From NCBI GenBank assembly GCA_029465975.1, contig CM055758.1, forward strand, positions 12,518,902-12,582,901: a stretch of 64,000 nt of DNA, in the 5' to 3' direction. A program made the position numbers and the translations under genes. The DNA comes from Dallia pectoralis. Its lineage: Eukaryota > Chordata > Actinopteri > Esociformes > Umbridae. The notes under the pieces are model-generated. The model worked only from the letters and a program-made list of their open reading frames with translations, had not been told where the DNA came from and did not search any database. Shown here in pieces: positions 23,584 through 37,590 of the stretch; the first letter of the stretch is position 1; the number at the start of each line of letters is the position of its first letter.

Positions 23584-24116
23584 GCAATGTGCCGTGAAAG
23601 TATTTGCCTCGTTCCCGATTACCTTTATTATTGCATATTTGTCACACGGAATGGTTTCAGATATTCATACAAAATGTAATATAAGACAAAGAGAACCAGA
23701 GTAAACACAGCATTTGACAATATAAACAACAACCCCAACAATCAAACATGTTTGTGGTAGCGTAATGGTCTGGGAATGCTTTGCTGCCTCAGGGCCTGTA
23801 AGAATTGTCATCATTAAAGAAACAATCAATTCGGCTTTCTACCTGAAACATCTGATAGAGAATGTCCGGTTATCAGTCTGTGATCTGAACCTGACGTGTG
23901 ATTGTATTCCAGCAGGACAATGATATAAAAACACAAGAGTAAGCACACCTCGGAATGGGTCAAAAGAATCAATATTAAGGTTTTTGACTTGAAGGTGCTG
24001 ATGCAGGACCTGATTTGTTCCTGAGTTGAAGAGTGGGTCAGATTCCTGCACAGCATTATGAACACACTCAATACAGGAAATAAGCAAGGGGGCAAATACT
24101 AATTCACAGCACTGTA
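23584..24116 (+). mobile_element. Tc1-type element with internal decay
   Basis: The left end GTGCCGTGAAAGTATTTGCC and right end GGGGGCAAATACTAATTCAC then AGCACTGTA are inverted repeats of a common fish Tc1-like family. About 530 bp, transposase largely gone or frameshifted. It starts about 330 bp after the jmy stop and so may lie in its 3'UTR. Confidence 0.8.
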
Positions 24117-27100
24117 AATGCAATTCTCCTAATTGATTTCCGTAGTTTTATTTTTGGGCAGAACAGCAAAGATGGGGCCTTTGTCATTCCAATGACTGGA
24201 GAGCTAGAAATCTGAGTATAAACGGTTGGAGAGGTTACGTAATTGGCTCCAGTGGAGAGGGTTTTCTTCATTGTATATTAAACCTCTGTAAAAAAAGGTG
24301 TGTTATTAAGTGGGAAAAAAGTCTTCACCCACACCAGCCAGCTCTGCAAGTTATCTTGACCCCCGACCGTGAAGGTCAACGTGTTCTGTGTACAGCCATC
24401 CAATCTCTCCAGATTACACAGAGAGCTAAGATTTGTTCCATAAACCATATTCATATTCCATCACCAAGTGTGTTGTTTCTGTCCATCGCATTTTAGAGTG
24501 CTTTAACATTTTCACGGTTTTGAGTGTTACTTTAATCCACCAATATTAGTTCCCATGGTCATTTCAATTGTGCATTTTCCTTCATGTTTTTATTTAAGCT
24601 TGATTATTTTTATTTGTCTTATATTGAAGAGTTGTCAAAACTGAAACTATTCCTGTACAACCAATCTCTGTTTACTGTAATGATTCATGCACTGAGTATG
24701 AAGAGATCATTTCCTAATGTTAGAAACTGAAGGATTGATTGTGTACAGCTGCTGTCCGAGTTCACGTTAGGCCGGGTCAAAGGTGGTAGGACTGTATTTC
24801 TTTGGCACCATCTTTTGTGGACTTGAAAAACACACAGATAGAAACGTTTCCGTTACCGAACTGGTATGATTTTCACAGTAGGCATATTATTCGCTCTATT
24901 CGTTACTATTCTATCTGCGCGTTGACCTTGAATCCACCAGTGGTGTGTTAACTAACCTCAGTGAGTCAGTGGACTGAGCGTATGGAGTTAATTTTTCAAG
25001 CGGTGTCTTCATTGCCAGTAGTCAAATCATGTCATGTGACTCTCTGCAGCATCCACTTATCTTTGGCTGTGTCGCAAAGGTCTGAAGTATCTTCTGGAGG
25101 GAATAAGCAGGATTCCAGAGAACCAGAGAAATAAACGTTCCCAGGATATGTGGGACTACTCCCCCTCCGTCTGCACTTTTAACAGTTGTTAGGCGACAAC
25201 AATCCATTTGATTCACTCAGTGGAATTAGCCGTTTCCGGGTCTATTAGTGCAGATGCAGAGGTTAAGGAAGCCGCCATTTTAGTTCTATTGTTGAGCTGT
25301 TTTCTCTCACGGCGTTCTCTGTGGAGTACATACAGTATAAACGTGTTTGTTGTTGGAAAATCCTGTTCATTTCTCATCTCCATTGTATTTGGGGTCTCTT
25401 AATATATTGTGTTTATTTTATACCAATCTTTTTGATATACATGATTTGTAAAATCCTAATATGGTATGCATTATTCATTTACACTTTGAGCAGTCTCTCC
25501 CCTGTCTTCGGCTAGCCCTACAGTTTGACCTGACCTTATGCATGTGACTTGCCTAGTCTGACTTTAAGATTAGTATGTCACTAGATAAGTGCAATATTAT
25601 TATATTAAATGTAAAAATTAATATTTGGCATATGTACTATAATGTAATGTAAAGTGTAAATCCTGAACATACATCAGCATGCTTAAAAATGTCAGAAGTA
25701 TTTATTTAGAAAAAACGTCAACATTTTAAGAGTAAGGATTTATAAAGCAATATAATACAAAATGTATATGTCCTTTCTAAGACTTTTTTTTTTACTCGTC
25801 TTTTCCTATCATTGCATTCCTGACTGCTTTATACTGTATATCCCAGTTATTTTTTCCCTTCAAAATAAAACCAATTACCAAAATGTCTCCTTTTACTTCG
25901 TCTCTCAGCATTATAGAACCATCAGTACTCTGCCTTTGGCCAAACCAGGCACCCTTTTGTTAGGTCTTGCAAGTCAATGCACATCCACATTTGAGGTCAA
26001 CTGCAAATAGTCATTCATTAAAACATAGGCAGACAACTCTATTTTAGGTAGTAGGTGGAGTGGAACTAAACATGGTCTCTACAAAGACAAGTACTTGTTA
26101 AGCAAACAGAGACAAGCAAATAATAGGGAAAATGACAACCTTCATTCTTTATGTACTTTTTTTTACTATAAACTTCAAAGTTACAATTGTGTTTAATTGT
26201 GTAGTATAATGAACATTTAGAATTATTACTCAAACATTTTTCCCTTTCAACCTGTAGCAGGGAATACAGACACTATGATAAAGCGACCGACCCAGAAACC
26301 CCCTTCAAGTCTCCCAAAGACACCAGAGCCAGCAACAAGCCCTTAAATTGTGTTCTTCAGGTATACATGTAGTTGTTTTCATTTTTTTAAATATATTATC
26401 ATAGATTTTTGGCAATAATAAACCCCACACAAGTACCATAGTTAGCTACCGTTGATGCATCTTTGTATCAAAGGCAACGTCAGCAAAATGTATTTTCTGA
26501 ACAGGAAACATATTTGGCAAAAGGAAAGAATGTCTCTCTGCGAATCTCGCCTGCTGTGCACAAGTGCCTATTCATCTATTTCCCTTTTCCATAGTTCAAA
26601 AATATTGCCAATCTTTTTTCTCACCTAATAAAAACAAACAACCTTGATACCCACATATCAGACATTAGAAAAGAGAAAGAGAAAATAATTTCAGGTTCAA
26701 GCAAACATTTGTTTCAAACAATTGTCATATTCTGTGATTATAATATAGCTGGAGTAATAAATTAAGGGAAAACAAAGGAACCAAATCCAACATTGCACTT
26801 CAAGTCGCAACTCAACAGGTGGAGGAAAATAAAAATCATTTTGTATTCACCCAAACATACAATTCCATTTTCACAAGTGCACTATAAATTTGATATATTA
26901 GTATTTGTAATAAAAAAAGTTTATAGAAAGGAAAGACTGTTTTCTAGTCACTGCTGACCCAAACCCCAGCTTCTGGCCTTGGGGGGTTGGGGGGGGGTTC
27001 CACCTTGGGGGGGGTTCCACTTTGTCTCTCCTTATATTTCCCCAGAAGAGGAGAAAAATACCTGAAAGTGAGATTGAACATGTTTCTTTTTCTTCTTGAC

Positions 27101-27225
27101 ACTTTTTTGTATTGCTCATTTAGTATAGAAGTTGTTCCCAGATCTGTCCTTATTCTTGGCGGACTTCTTGTAATAAGAGAGAGATCGTTGGGAGTAACAA
27201 GGTGACTGGGAAGTCATCCATCTCA

Positions 27226-27848
27226 GCCCAGGCCCTCAGCCCCTCAGCCCAGGCCCTCAGCCCAGGCCCTCAGCCCAGGCCCTCAGCCCAGGCCCTCAGC
27301 CCAGGCCCTCAGCCCAGGCCCTCAGCCCAGGCCCTCAGCCCAGGCCCTCAGCCCAGGCCCTTAGCCCAGGCCCTTAGCCCAGGCCCTTAGCCCAGGCCCT
27401 TAGCCCAGGCCCTTAGCCCAGGCCCTCAGCCCAGGCCCTCAGCCCAGGCCCTCAGCCCAGGCCCTCAGCCCAGGCCCTCAGCCCAGGCCCTCAGCCCAGG
27501 CCCTCAGCCCAGGCCCTCAGCCCAGGCCCTCAGCCCAGGCCCTCAGCCCAGGCCCTCAGCCCAGGCCCTCAGCCCAGGCCCTCAGCCCAGGCCCTCAGCC
27601 CAGGCCCTCAGCCCAGGCCCTCAGCCCAGGCCCTCAGCCCAGGCCCTTAGCCCAGGCCCTTAGCCCAGGCCCTTAGCCCAGGCCCTTAGCCCAGGCCCTT
27701 AGCCCAGGCCCTTAGCCCAGGCCCTTAGCCCAGGCCCTTAGCCCAGGCCCTTAGCCCAGGCCCTTAGCCCAGGCCCTTAGCCCAGGCCCTTAGCCCAGGC
27801 CCTTAGCCCAGGCCCTTAGCCCAGGCCCTTAGCCCAGGCCCTTAGCCC
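27226..27848. repeat. 13-bp G-rich/C-rich satellite, about 48 units
   Basis: Unit CCCAGGCCCTCAG, with a variant CCCAGGCCCTTAG arranged in solid blocks (CTCAG block, CTTAG block, CTCAG block, CTTAG block). The minus strand reads CTGAGGGCCTGGG, with two GGG runs per unit, so it can form G-quadruplexes. The minus strand is the homer1 transcript sense, about 0.8-1.5 kb past its stop. Confidence 0.94.
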
Positions 27849-28694
27849 TAGTCCAGCGTTAGACGGGCCTCATAACAAACAGCTGTTCTGTGAAATGCTG
27901 TAGAGACCAGTGAGTCAGACTATCTACAACTCCTTGACCACAGATGATCCCCTCTCTGTTTGGCTCACAATAATATCTCCATAGTAACCAGAGCAATAAT
28001 AGTACTGTAGTAATAATATATTAATATATCGTTAGATGTAGAAGAGTAAAACAGACCTGAATGCATGGCGGGCAAAAGGAAAGAGTAAAAACAAAAACTA
28101 AATATTCACCACCAACTCTGGATGACAAAACTAAACCTTTCACCAAATAAATGTAGAAAATTAGGGCTTCCCTTTTCAATGATTGAAAATAAATAGAATC
28201 AAAATAACCCAACCAATTCAATGTCCCGGTCTATGGAATGCTAGCCAGATTTGGCAAAAAAAGCCACAGAAAATATAAATTTCAGCAGTTTGTGTTCCGT
28301 AAACTGTAGTCAGAAAGCAAAGACCACTCCACCGAGATTGAGGAAATTAGATGGAGGCCTCAGGCCAAGCATGACCTCATCGGGCCTCTGTGAAGTGTGC
28401 ATAAAGTGTGTAAGTTCACACAGACGTGTGATTTCATGTTTACAGATGTACCAGCAATGTGCATGTTTAGGAAACATGAACCAAAATATGGGAAGCGAGC
28501 AAGTCTAACTATTTAATATTAATGTACATGTTACCAGCAGAGTGCAGAATGACTGTATGTGTAATAATAACAGTGTGGATTTTTATACTGGGACATTGTG
28601 TACTGATTAGCAGTAAATCTCCTGTCACTATTGTTGTCATGGCGGTAATGGTGGTGCTTCACTAGGGGGCGATGTTGTAGCACCTTTCTCATCT

Positions 28695-28886
28695 TTAGCA
28701 GCTGCCCTCGATGAGTCTGGCCAGGCTGTCTCGGAGCTCTGTTAACTCAAAGATCTTTCCGTCGAGCAGCTCCAGCAGGGAGCGCAGACTCTTCCTGAAG
28801 GCCTCTCTCTCCAGCTGACTGCCCTCCAGACGCTGCTCCAACTCCCCCAGTTGAGCCTCCAACGTCTGGTTCCTCTCCTCGGTCTC
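28695..28886 (-). CDS. homer1: homer1 exon 9 (residues 297-359, C-terminal leucine zipper)
   Basis: It encodes ETEERNQTLEAQLGELEQRL through LLELLDGKIFELTELRDSLA and RLIEGSC, then TAA at 28697-28695. The conserved GKIFELTELRD block is the tetramerisation end of long Homers. The acceptor is CCCACAG|GAGACC. Confidence 0.96.
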   Translation of the reverse strand, partial: ETEERNQTLEAQLGELEQRLEGSQLEREAFRKSLRSLLELLDGKIFELTELRDSLARLIEGSC

Positions 28887-31800
28887 CTGTGGGTTGGAGA
28901 AGACGAGGTGTTAAGGTGTCACAACTAGACACAACCTGATATAGAGAGATACAAACTCTGCTTCGCCCACTCATAAGTACAAATGCACACACACAGCAGT
29001 AAAAACAGTCTAAAGCCTAATGCGTTGTGCAGGGAAATACAGCACAGTAAGATACAATAAGAACACAGTGTCGCTCATGAAAGCCACCTGTAGTTTCTGT
29101 GTTAGTGATTCCTTTTGGGTCTGGAACTCATTGGCACTCTCCACTTCCTCCTTCAGCCTCTCCAGTTCCTACAGGGAGTAGCAATACAGTTACAGTGCTC
29201 CACATGCACATTTCCTTCACATGCCACTTTGCACTGAATCACCCGGAAACACCGTCCTCACCTCTTCCTTGCCCTTTAATGCCAACTCCAGTTCCTCTAT
29301 GGTGTGGTTGAGTTCAGTCTTCTGGGATTTGATCACCGTTGCCTGGCCGCTCACACACTCGAGCTCCGTCACCTGTGGACACAAACACTGAGTCTTTGTC
29401 TTCCTAGTTCACCTCTGTTTATATTACTGTTTTGTCTTCAAACTATTATATGGTTGGCCCGCCCATTCAGCCACTGGGGGCAGTGTCTCACTTGTGATTT
29501 GCCAAAACAGCATTTTTTTTGGTTTAAACTATGTTAAACAGCGGCCAATGATAGTCCAGCGGTTTGAGACACTGCCTCGGTTTCACATGGATTTGATTAT
29601 GCTAGTAATGGTTGCTGCTCGTTGTTGCTTGTAAAGCGATAAGCGACTACGTCTGTTCTCTGGAGGGCTAAACATAAATGTGTTGTGATTTTCATGGATA
29701 AATCCAAGGCATTTGAAACAGTCGATCAATAGGAAAATGTTGAATGTGGTCAGAAAATCTTACTGGTAGATCCCAAGCTATAGTAGCTGATCTGTGATCC
29801 ACACGAGCCTTTATCAGATGAATTACATGGTAATGAATACTATAGTAACAAACAGCTCCATCCACTGTAATGACATAATCATTGAATTTCATTTCAAATT
29901 AAATTAAGTGTCTCCTCAGACGAATATCTTTGAAATGTCCGTTTATCATCCAACGAAATTCCAACTCATGTTGGGTAAATAGTTGTTTAGAAAACAGGAG
30001 CGTTTTTATTTCAACATCGACAACAAGTTATCCGGACAATATTTCCATCAATATTAATCTAATCTATGCACTCTGCAGACTCCTTTTGTATTTATCTTTT
30101 TGTATATATTTAACCAGGTAGGCCGATGGAGAACAAAATCTCATTTGCAACGGCGACCTGGCCATGACAAGGTAAAAAATGTGCAAGACAACATACATTT
30201 ACACAATAAATACACAGAACACACGAGCGCAAATAGCAGTGGGATTCAACAAGGCAATACAGGGTCAAGTCGAATACGCCGACCCAGAGCATCACAAACA
30301 TGCTCAATGACCTGTCAGGTGAGCATACTGGCCATGCAAAAACTGGGATGGTTTCAGCTTCCAGGAATTGTGTACAGATCCTTGCAACTTGGGGCCGTAC
30401 ATTATCATGCTGTAACATGGGGCTGTGAATTATCATGCTGTAACATGGGGCTGTACATTATCATACTGTAACATGGGGCTGTACATTATCATACTGTAAC
30501 ATGAGGCTGTACATTATCATACTGTAACATGAGGCTGTGAATTATCATGCTGTAACATGAGTCTGTACATTATCATACTGTAACATGAGGCTGTACATTA
30601 TCATGCTGTAACATGAGGCTGTACATTATCATACTGTAACATGGGGCTGTGAATTATCATGCTGTGACATGAGGCTGTGAATTATCATGCTGTGACATGA
30701 GGCTGTAAATTATCATGCTGTAACATGAGGCTGTACATTATCATGCTGTAACATGGGGCTGTACATTATCATGCTGTAACATGAGGCTGTACATTATCAT
30801 GCTGTAAAATGAGGCTGTACAATATCATGCTGTGACATGAGGCTGTGAATTATCATACTGTAACATGAGGCTGTACATTATCATGCTGTAACATGAGGCT
30901 GTGAATTATCATACTGTAACATGGGGCTGTACATTATCATACTGTAACATGGGGCTGTAAATTATCATGCTGTAACATGAGGCTGTACATTATCATGCTG
31001 TAACATGAGGCTGTACATTATCATGCTGTAACATGGGGCTGTACATTATCATACGGTAACATGGGGCTGTAAATTATCATGCTGTAACATGAGGCTGTAC
31101 ATTATCATGCTGTAACATGAGGCTGTACATTATCATGCTGTAACATGAGGCTGTACATTATCATGCTGTAATATGGGGCTGTACATTATCATACTGTAAC
31201 ATGAGGCTGTACATTATCATGCTCTAACATGGGGCTGTACATTATCATACTGTAACCTGAGGCTGTACATTATCATGCTGTAACATGGGGCTGTACATTA
31301 TCATACTGTAACATGGGGCTGTACATCATCATGCTGTAACATGAGGCTGTACATTATCATACTGTAACATGGGGCTGTGAATTATCATGCTGTAACATGA
31401 GGCTGTACATTATCATGCTGTAACATGAGGCTGTACATTATCATACTGTAACAAGGGGCTGTACATTATCATGCTGTAACATGAGGCTGTACATTATCAT
31501 GCTGTGACATGAGGCTGTGAATTATCATGCTGTAACATGGGGCTGTACATTATCATGCTGTAACATGGGGCTGTACATTATCATGCTGTAACATGAGGCT
31601 GTAGATTATCATGCTGTAACATGAGGCTGTACATTATCATGCTGTGACATGAGGCTGTGAATTATCATACTGTAACATGAGGCTGTACATTATCATGCTG
31701 TAACATGGGGCTGTGAATTATCATACTGTAACATGAGGCTGTACATTATCATACTGTAACATGGGGCTGTAAATTATCATGCTGTAACATGAGGCTGTAC

Positions 31801-33974
31801 ATTATCATGCTGTAACATGAGGCTGTACATTATCATGCTGTAACATGAGGCTGTACATTATCATGCTGTAACATGGGGCTGTACATTATCATGCTGTAAC
31901 ATGGGGCTGTACATTATCATACGGTAACATGGGGCTGTACATTATCATGCTGTAACATGAGGCTGTACATTATCATGCTGTAACATGAGGCTGTACATTA
32001 TCATGCTGTAACATGAGGCTGTACATTATCATACTGTAACATGGGGCTGTACATTATCATACTGTAACATGCGGCTGTACATTATCATGCTGTAACATGG
32101 GGCTGTACATTATCATACTGTAACATGAGGCTGTACATTATCATGCTGTAACATGGGGCTGTACATTATCATACTGTAACATGGGGCTGTACATTATCAT
32201 ACTGTAACATGGGGCTGCACATCATCATGCTGTAACATGAGGCTGTACATCATCATGCTGTAACATGAGGCTGTACATCATCATGCTGTAACATGAGGCT
32301 GTACATTATCATACTGTAACATGAGGCTGTACATTATCATGCTGTAACATGAGGCTGTACTTTATCATACTGTAACATGGGGCTGTGAATTATCATGCTG
32401 TAACATGAGGCTGTACATTATCATGCTGTAACATGAGGCTGTACATTATCATACTGTAACATGAGGCTGTACATTATCATACTGTAACATGAGGCTGTAC
32501 TTTATCATACTGTAACATGGGGCTGTAAATTATCATGCTGTAACATGAGGCTGTACATTATCATGCTGTAACATGAGGCTGTACATTATCATGCTGTAAC
32601 ATGAGGCTGTACATTATCATACTGTAACATGGGGCTGTACATTATCATGCTGTAACATGAGGCTGTACATTATCATGCTGTAACATGAGGCTGTACATTA
32701 TCATACTGTAACATGAGGCTGTGAATTATCATACTGTAACATGGGGCTGTACATTATCATACTGTAACATGGGGCTGTACATTATCATACTGTAACATGC
32801 GGCTGTACATTATCATGCTATAACATGGGGCTGTACATTATCATACTGTAACATGGGGCTGTACATTATCATACTGTAACATGCGGCTGTACATTATCAT
32901 GCTGTAACATGGGGCTGTACATTATCATACTGTAACATGAGGCTGTACATTATCATGCTGTAACATGGGGCTGTACATTATCATACTGTAACATGGGGCT
33001 GTACATTATCATACTGTAACATGGGGCTGTACATCATCATGCTGTAACATGAGGCTGTACATCATCATGCTGTAACATGAGGCTGTACATTATCATGCTG
33101 TAACATGAGGCTGTACATTATCATACTGTAACATGAGGCTGTAATTTATCATACTGTAACATGGGGCTGTGAATTATCATGCTGTAACATGAGGCTGTAC
33201 ATTATCATGCTGTAACATGAGGCTGTACATTATCATGCTGTAACATGAGGCTGTACATTATCATACTGTAACATGGGGCTGTACATTAACATGCTGTAAC
33301 ATGAGGCTGTACATTATCATGCTGTAACATGAGGCTGTACATTATCATGCTGTAACATGGGGCTGTACATTATCATGCTGTAACATGAGGCTGTACATTA
33401 TCATGCTGTAACATGAGGCTGTACATTATCATGCTGTAACATGGGGCTGTACATTATCATGCTGTAACATGAGGCTGTACATTATCATGCTGTAACATGA
33501 GGCTGTACATTATCATGCTGTAACATGGGGCTGTACATTATCATACTGTAACATGAGGTGATGGTGGTGGATGAATGGCACAACAATGGGCCTTGGATTT
33601 CAGTTTGTTCCTCATTAAAAGTGGAAAAAGTTCTGACATGATTTATCTTTGTCTCATTTCTTTACATCACCAAAACCTGGCCGGGGTGTGTAGACTTTTC
33701 ATATCCACTGTATACATATGGTATGCGAAAGATGTGACATGTGATATATCATTCCGGTTTATTTATTTGCCCCAATAACGTTTTTGTTCTAACTCTGCAA
33801 GCTCTTTTAGGTACGTTTAAACTTCTGGCCATTTGTTTTTCTCTGCATAAATTGTGTCTTGCATTTCTCTGCTGGTCTTTGCAGATGACAGTGGTTGACA
33901 CATCCCCGCCTATATTCTGAAACTTCTCCTGATTTGATGTTCCACTGTAGACGTCTTCTTTGGTTTACCAGGCC

Positions 33975-34013
<39 letters not shown>

Positions 34014-34962
34014 TATAACAAACTCATAGTTCTACCACAGAGGGTTAGGGTTGCTGCAGACGGCTTTATGGTCCAAACCTATAGACAAACCGTTGAAGGT
34101 TCTTAAGTGCAGTTTCCTGGCAAGTAGATGTTTTAATAGAGAGCATTGCCAAACTGTTAAATCTGTCTTGGCTCGTAGTACGGAGCGAATCCTTTTTAAT
34201 GAGCTTTATATAAAGGTGCGCTCAAACCCACAGATCGGCACAACGAGAGAAATGTGCATCTTGGCACCCGGTTCTCTGAGGTTATAATGTTTATTCCATT
34301 AAGTAACTCTCAAAGGTGAAGGTCCTTAAATTGATGAAATTCAGCTTGTTAGTGCATCATTGTTTGTCCGTTTTTTACAAGACAAGGAAAATGTTCTTCT
34401 GTTACAGCGGTATTCATATAATTTTTTTTTTTTAATCATAAACAGGTTTTTTGGTAAATATTTCCAAATGTATGCTTATTTTAAGTGTTTGGACAATTTG
34501 CTGTAACACAAGAAATTGATAGCATCCTGTTAGCATTGATCATCCTTCAGATGTTCCTACAACTTTAGAGTCCACCTCAGGTCAATTCAATTGATTGCAC
34601 TTGATATTGAAAGGCACTTCTGTCTATATTATGGCCCCACAGTAGGGACGAAGGTCCTCCTTCCAACAAGACCACAACCTAAGCACACAGCCAAGACAAC
34701 TCAGGAGTGCCTTTGGGAGAAGTTTGTGAATATCATGGAGTCCCAGCCAAAGCTCAGCCCCGATCAAACATGGAGAGACCTGGAAATCCCTGTGCAGTGA
34801 CATTCACCACCCATCCTCACAAAGCTAGAGAAGCTCTGCACAGAAGAATAGGAGAAACTCCTCAAATACATGAAATACATAAATGTTGCCAAATGTGCGT
34901 CTGAGTACTGAGTGAAGGGGCCTGACTATAAATGAGATCCTCTAAAATGTGATTATCCTCAG

Positions 34963-34998
<36 letters not shown>

Positions 34999-36088
34999 GG
35001 TGCACCTAAAAAAAATATGTCATAAAAAAAAGATGTCCCCATTAATAATCTTTTTAAAATAAAAAAACAATTAAGGTTTGAAATACTTCTCTCTATGTGC
35101 GAATCAAGAATATAAAAGTGTCATTTTTTTAATTAAAGAAAAAGGAAACAATTCTAAGCTCCGCTATATAAACATACACACTACAGCTCAGTCCTCGGAT
35201 ATAAAACCCTATATCAAACCCTATTGAGCTGTTCTGGGAGCAGCTTAACCATGCCGTATGAAGTGCCCATCAAGGCAATCCAACTTGTGGGAGGTGCCTC
35301 AGAAAGCACTGGGTAAAATCACCTCAGATCACCTCAGCAAATTGACAACTAGAATGCCAGAGGTCTGCCAGGATGTAATTGCTACAAATGACGAATGCAA
35401 AGTTTGAAGGATCATCATTTTTAGGATCATTATCATTTCAAATAAATATCATTATTTCTGACATTATAAACAACTATATTTCTGTTGATGTACTTATTCA
35501 AACTTATGTATATTTTCATGGAAAAGAAGGACATTTCCAAGTGACCCAAACGTTTGAATGTGAGTGTATATATCTCTTTATAAGATGGTACCCGTTTGTG
35601 TAGTCTCTGAATGTGAGTGTATATATCTCTTTATAAGATGGTACCCGTTTGTGTAGTCTCTGAATGTGAGTGTATATATCTCTTTATAAGATGCTACCCG
35701 TTTGTGTAGTCTCTGAATGTGAGTGTATATATCTCTTTATAAGATGGTACCCGTTTGTGTAGTCTCTGAATGTGAGTGTATATATCTCTTTATAAGAGGC
35801 TACCCGTTCGTGTAGTCTCTGAATGTGAGTGTATATATCTCTTTATAAGATGCTACCTGTTTGTGTAGTCTCTGAATGTGAGTGTATATATCTCTTTATA
35901 AGATGGTACCCGTTTGTGTAGTCTCTCAGCCTCTTCTTGATAAGCAGCCAGCTGTTGTTTCCACTGTTTCACATTGGCTGTGGACTCCAGCAGAGCCGCT
36001 GTCAGCTTGGCATTGTTGCCCTTCAAGGCTGCTAGTTCGGCCTCCCAGTGCTTGTTAATACTGGACGAACTGGATACAGAAAGACACA

Positions 36089-36131
<43 letters not shown>

Positions 36132-37554
36132 TTAATGTATGCACAAAATACAGACCCAAACTAGTAAGAAGAACAAGACTGCTTTTTTGTTTCCGGACAC
36201 CGTCTTCGATACTCAATGAAACTCAATGTATTATTTCATAGAAAACATTACAGAAAATATAATAACCAACTAGCTCTGTCGAAAACATTTCTCTACAATA
36301 GATAAACTACAGTGCTGATGTATATCTTATAGTGCTATAGGATGACACCTTAAGCAATGGGAGAACAATTCATAGGTCCCCAAGAAACTAGACATTTATG
36401 CTTTCATCAATACATTTTTACAGACTAGATATTTGTATCCATTCATCAATACATTGTTACAGACTAGACATTTGTATGCTTTCATCAATACATAGTTACA
36501 GACTAGACATTTATGCATTCATCAATACATAGTTACAGACTAGATATTTGTATGCATTCATCAATACATTGTTACAGACTAGATATTTGTATCCATTCAT
36601 CAATACATTGTTACAGACTAGATATTTGTATCCATTCATCAATACATAGTTACAGACTAGACATTTGTATGCATTCATCAATACATAGTTACAGACTAGA
36701 CATTTGTATGCTTTCATCAATACATTGTTACAGACTAGACATTTATGCATTCATCAATACATTGTTACAGACTAGACATTTGTATGCATTCATCAATACA
36801 TTGTTACAGACTAGACTCAATACATTGCATCCACAAGCCAGCCGTTTTCGCATATTGCTGGGTTTCCAGTTAATGGTTAAGGTCCACGACAAACTGATTA
36901 CAGACTATTCAGGTTGGACTCCTCTGGAGTCTGTCCAAAGACAGAGCATTTCGTTTGTTCGCTCTTAAAGGCATGTTTAGATCCCTGGGATCTGTGTAGA
37001 CTGTATATTGTCCTATTTGCAAAGGCTGAGCTCAATGTAATTACGGAAAGCTAATGCTAAAGTATTTAAAGTACATTATGAAACACAGATGGTCTTCAGA
37101 CTGATTTAGAATCCCCAGAAACCATCAAGTTAAGTGGAAGTCCTATTAAACAATCCTAATATAGAATCTATGTTGATCCTGGATATTAATGCTGGGGTTC
37201 TTAATGTATTAGTAGTTACCCATAATGGTTGCTTTAACTTTAAAATAGTGTCACATAAAAGCTATTTGTGAGTCGACTCAGGCTAGATTTGAGGCAGAGA
37301 ATCCTTAGACTGTTGTTCTAAATAGATACTCCATTTCCACCATGGTGGAGTATAGATGTCTATAGAGGTCAGTCCAGGCTGCAGACATGAGAAAAACCAA
37401 CTACACTGATGAGGCTGGGGGGAGGGGACCCATTTTCTACACAAAAATAATAACCAGAGCCATGCATTGTGTTCTAATGTAATATTTCACTAATGCCCAG
37501 AGGCTCCAAGATGACATAAGAGGTGGATGAATCGACACATCCAGTGTCATCCCT

Positions 37555-37590
<36 letters not shown>

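Larger units (their letters stand above)
23253..28694. other. Intergenic region and 3'UTRs between convergent jmy and homer1
   Basis: It holds the jmy 3'UTR on + and the homer1 3'UTR on -, with no other gene seen. Possible poly(A) signals: AATAAA on + at about 25864; on -, ATTAAA at 28512-28517 and AATAAA at 25701-25706. None can be assigned without transcript data. A Tc1-type element (23584-24116) and a 13-bp satellite (27226-27848) lie inside; 24120-26900 shows nothing else recognisable. Confidence 0.6.
29373..35909 (-). other. homer1: homer1 intron 6
   Basis: It contains a LINE tail (30102-30215), a Tc1 relic hugely expanded by a 28-bp satellite (30265-33610), half of a mariner-type MITE (33590-33713), TA repeats (33966-34006, 34964-34992), two more Tc1 relics and the exon 6 donor array. 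29380-30100 and 33770-34590 have nothing else I can name. Confidence 0.8.

Noticed and set aside
26260..26345. Possible small exon between jmy and homer1
   Set aside because: Only a short Pro/Thr-rich frame near an AG and a GT; no match to either gene, both of which are already complete.
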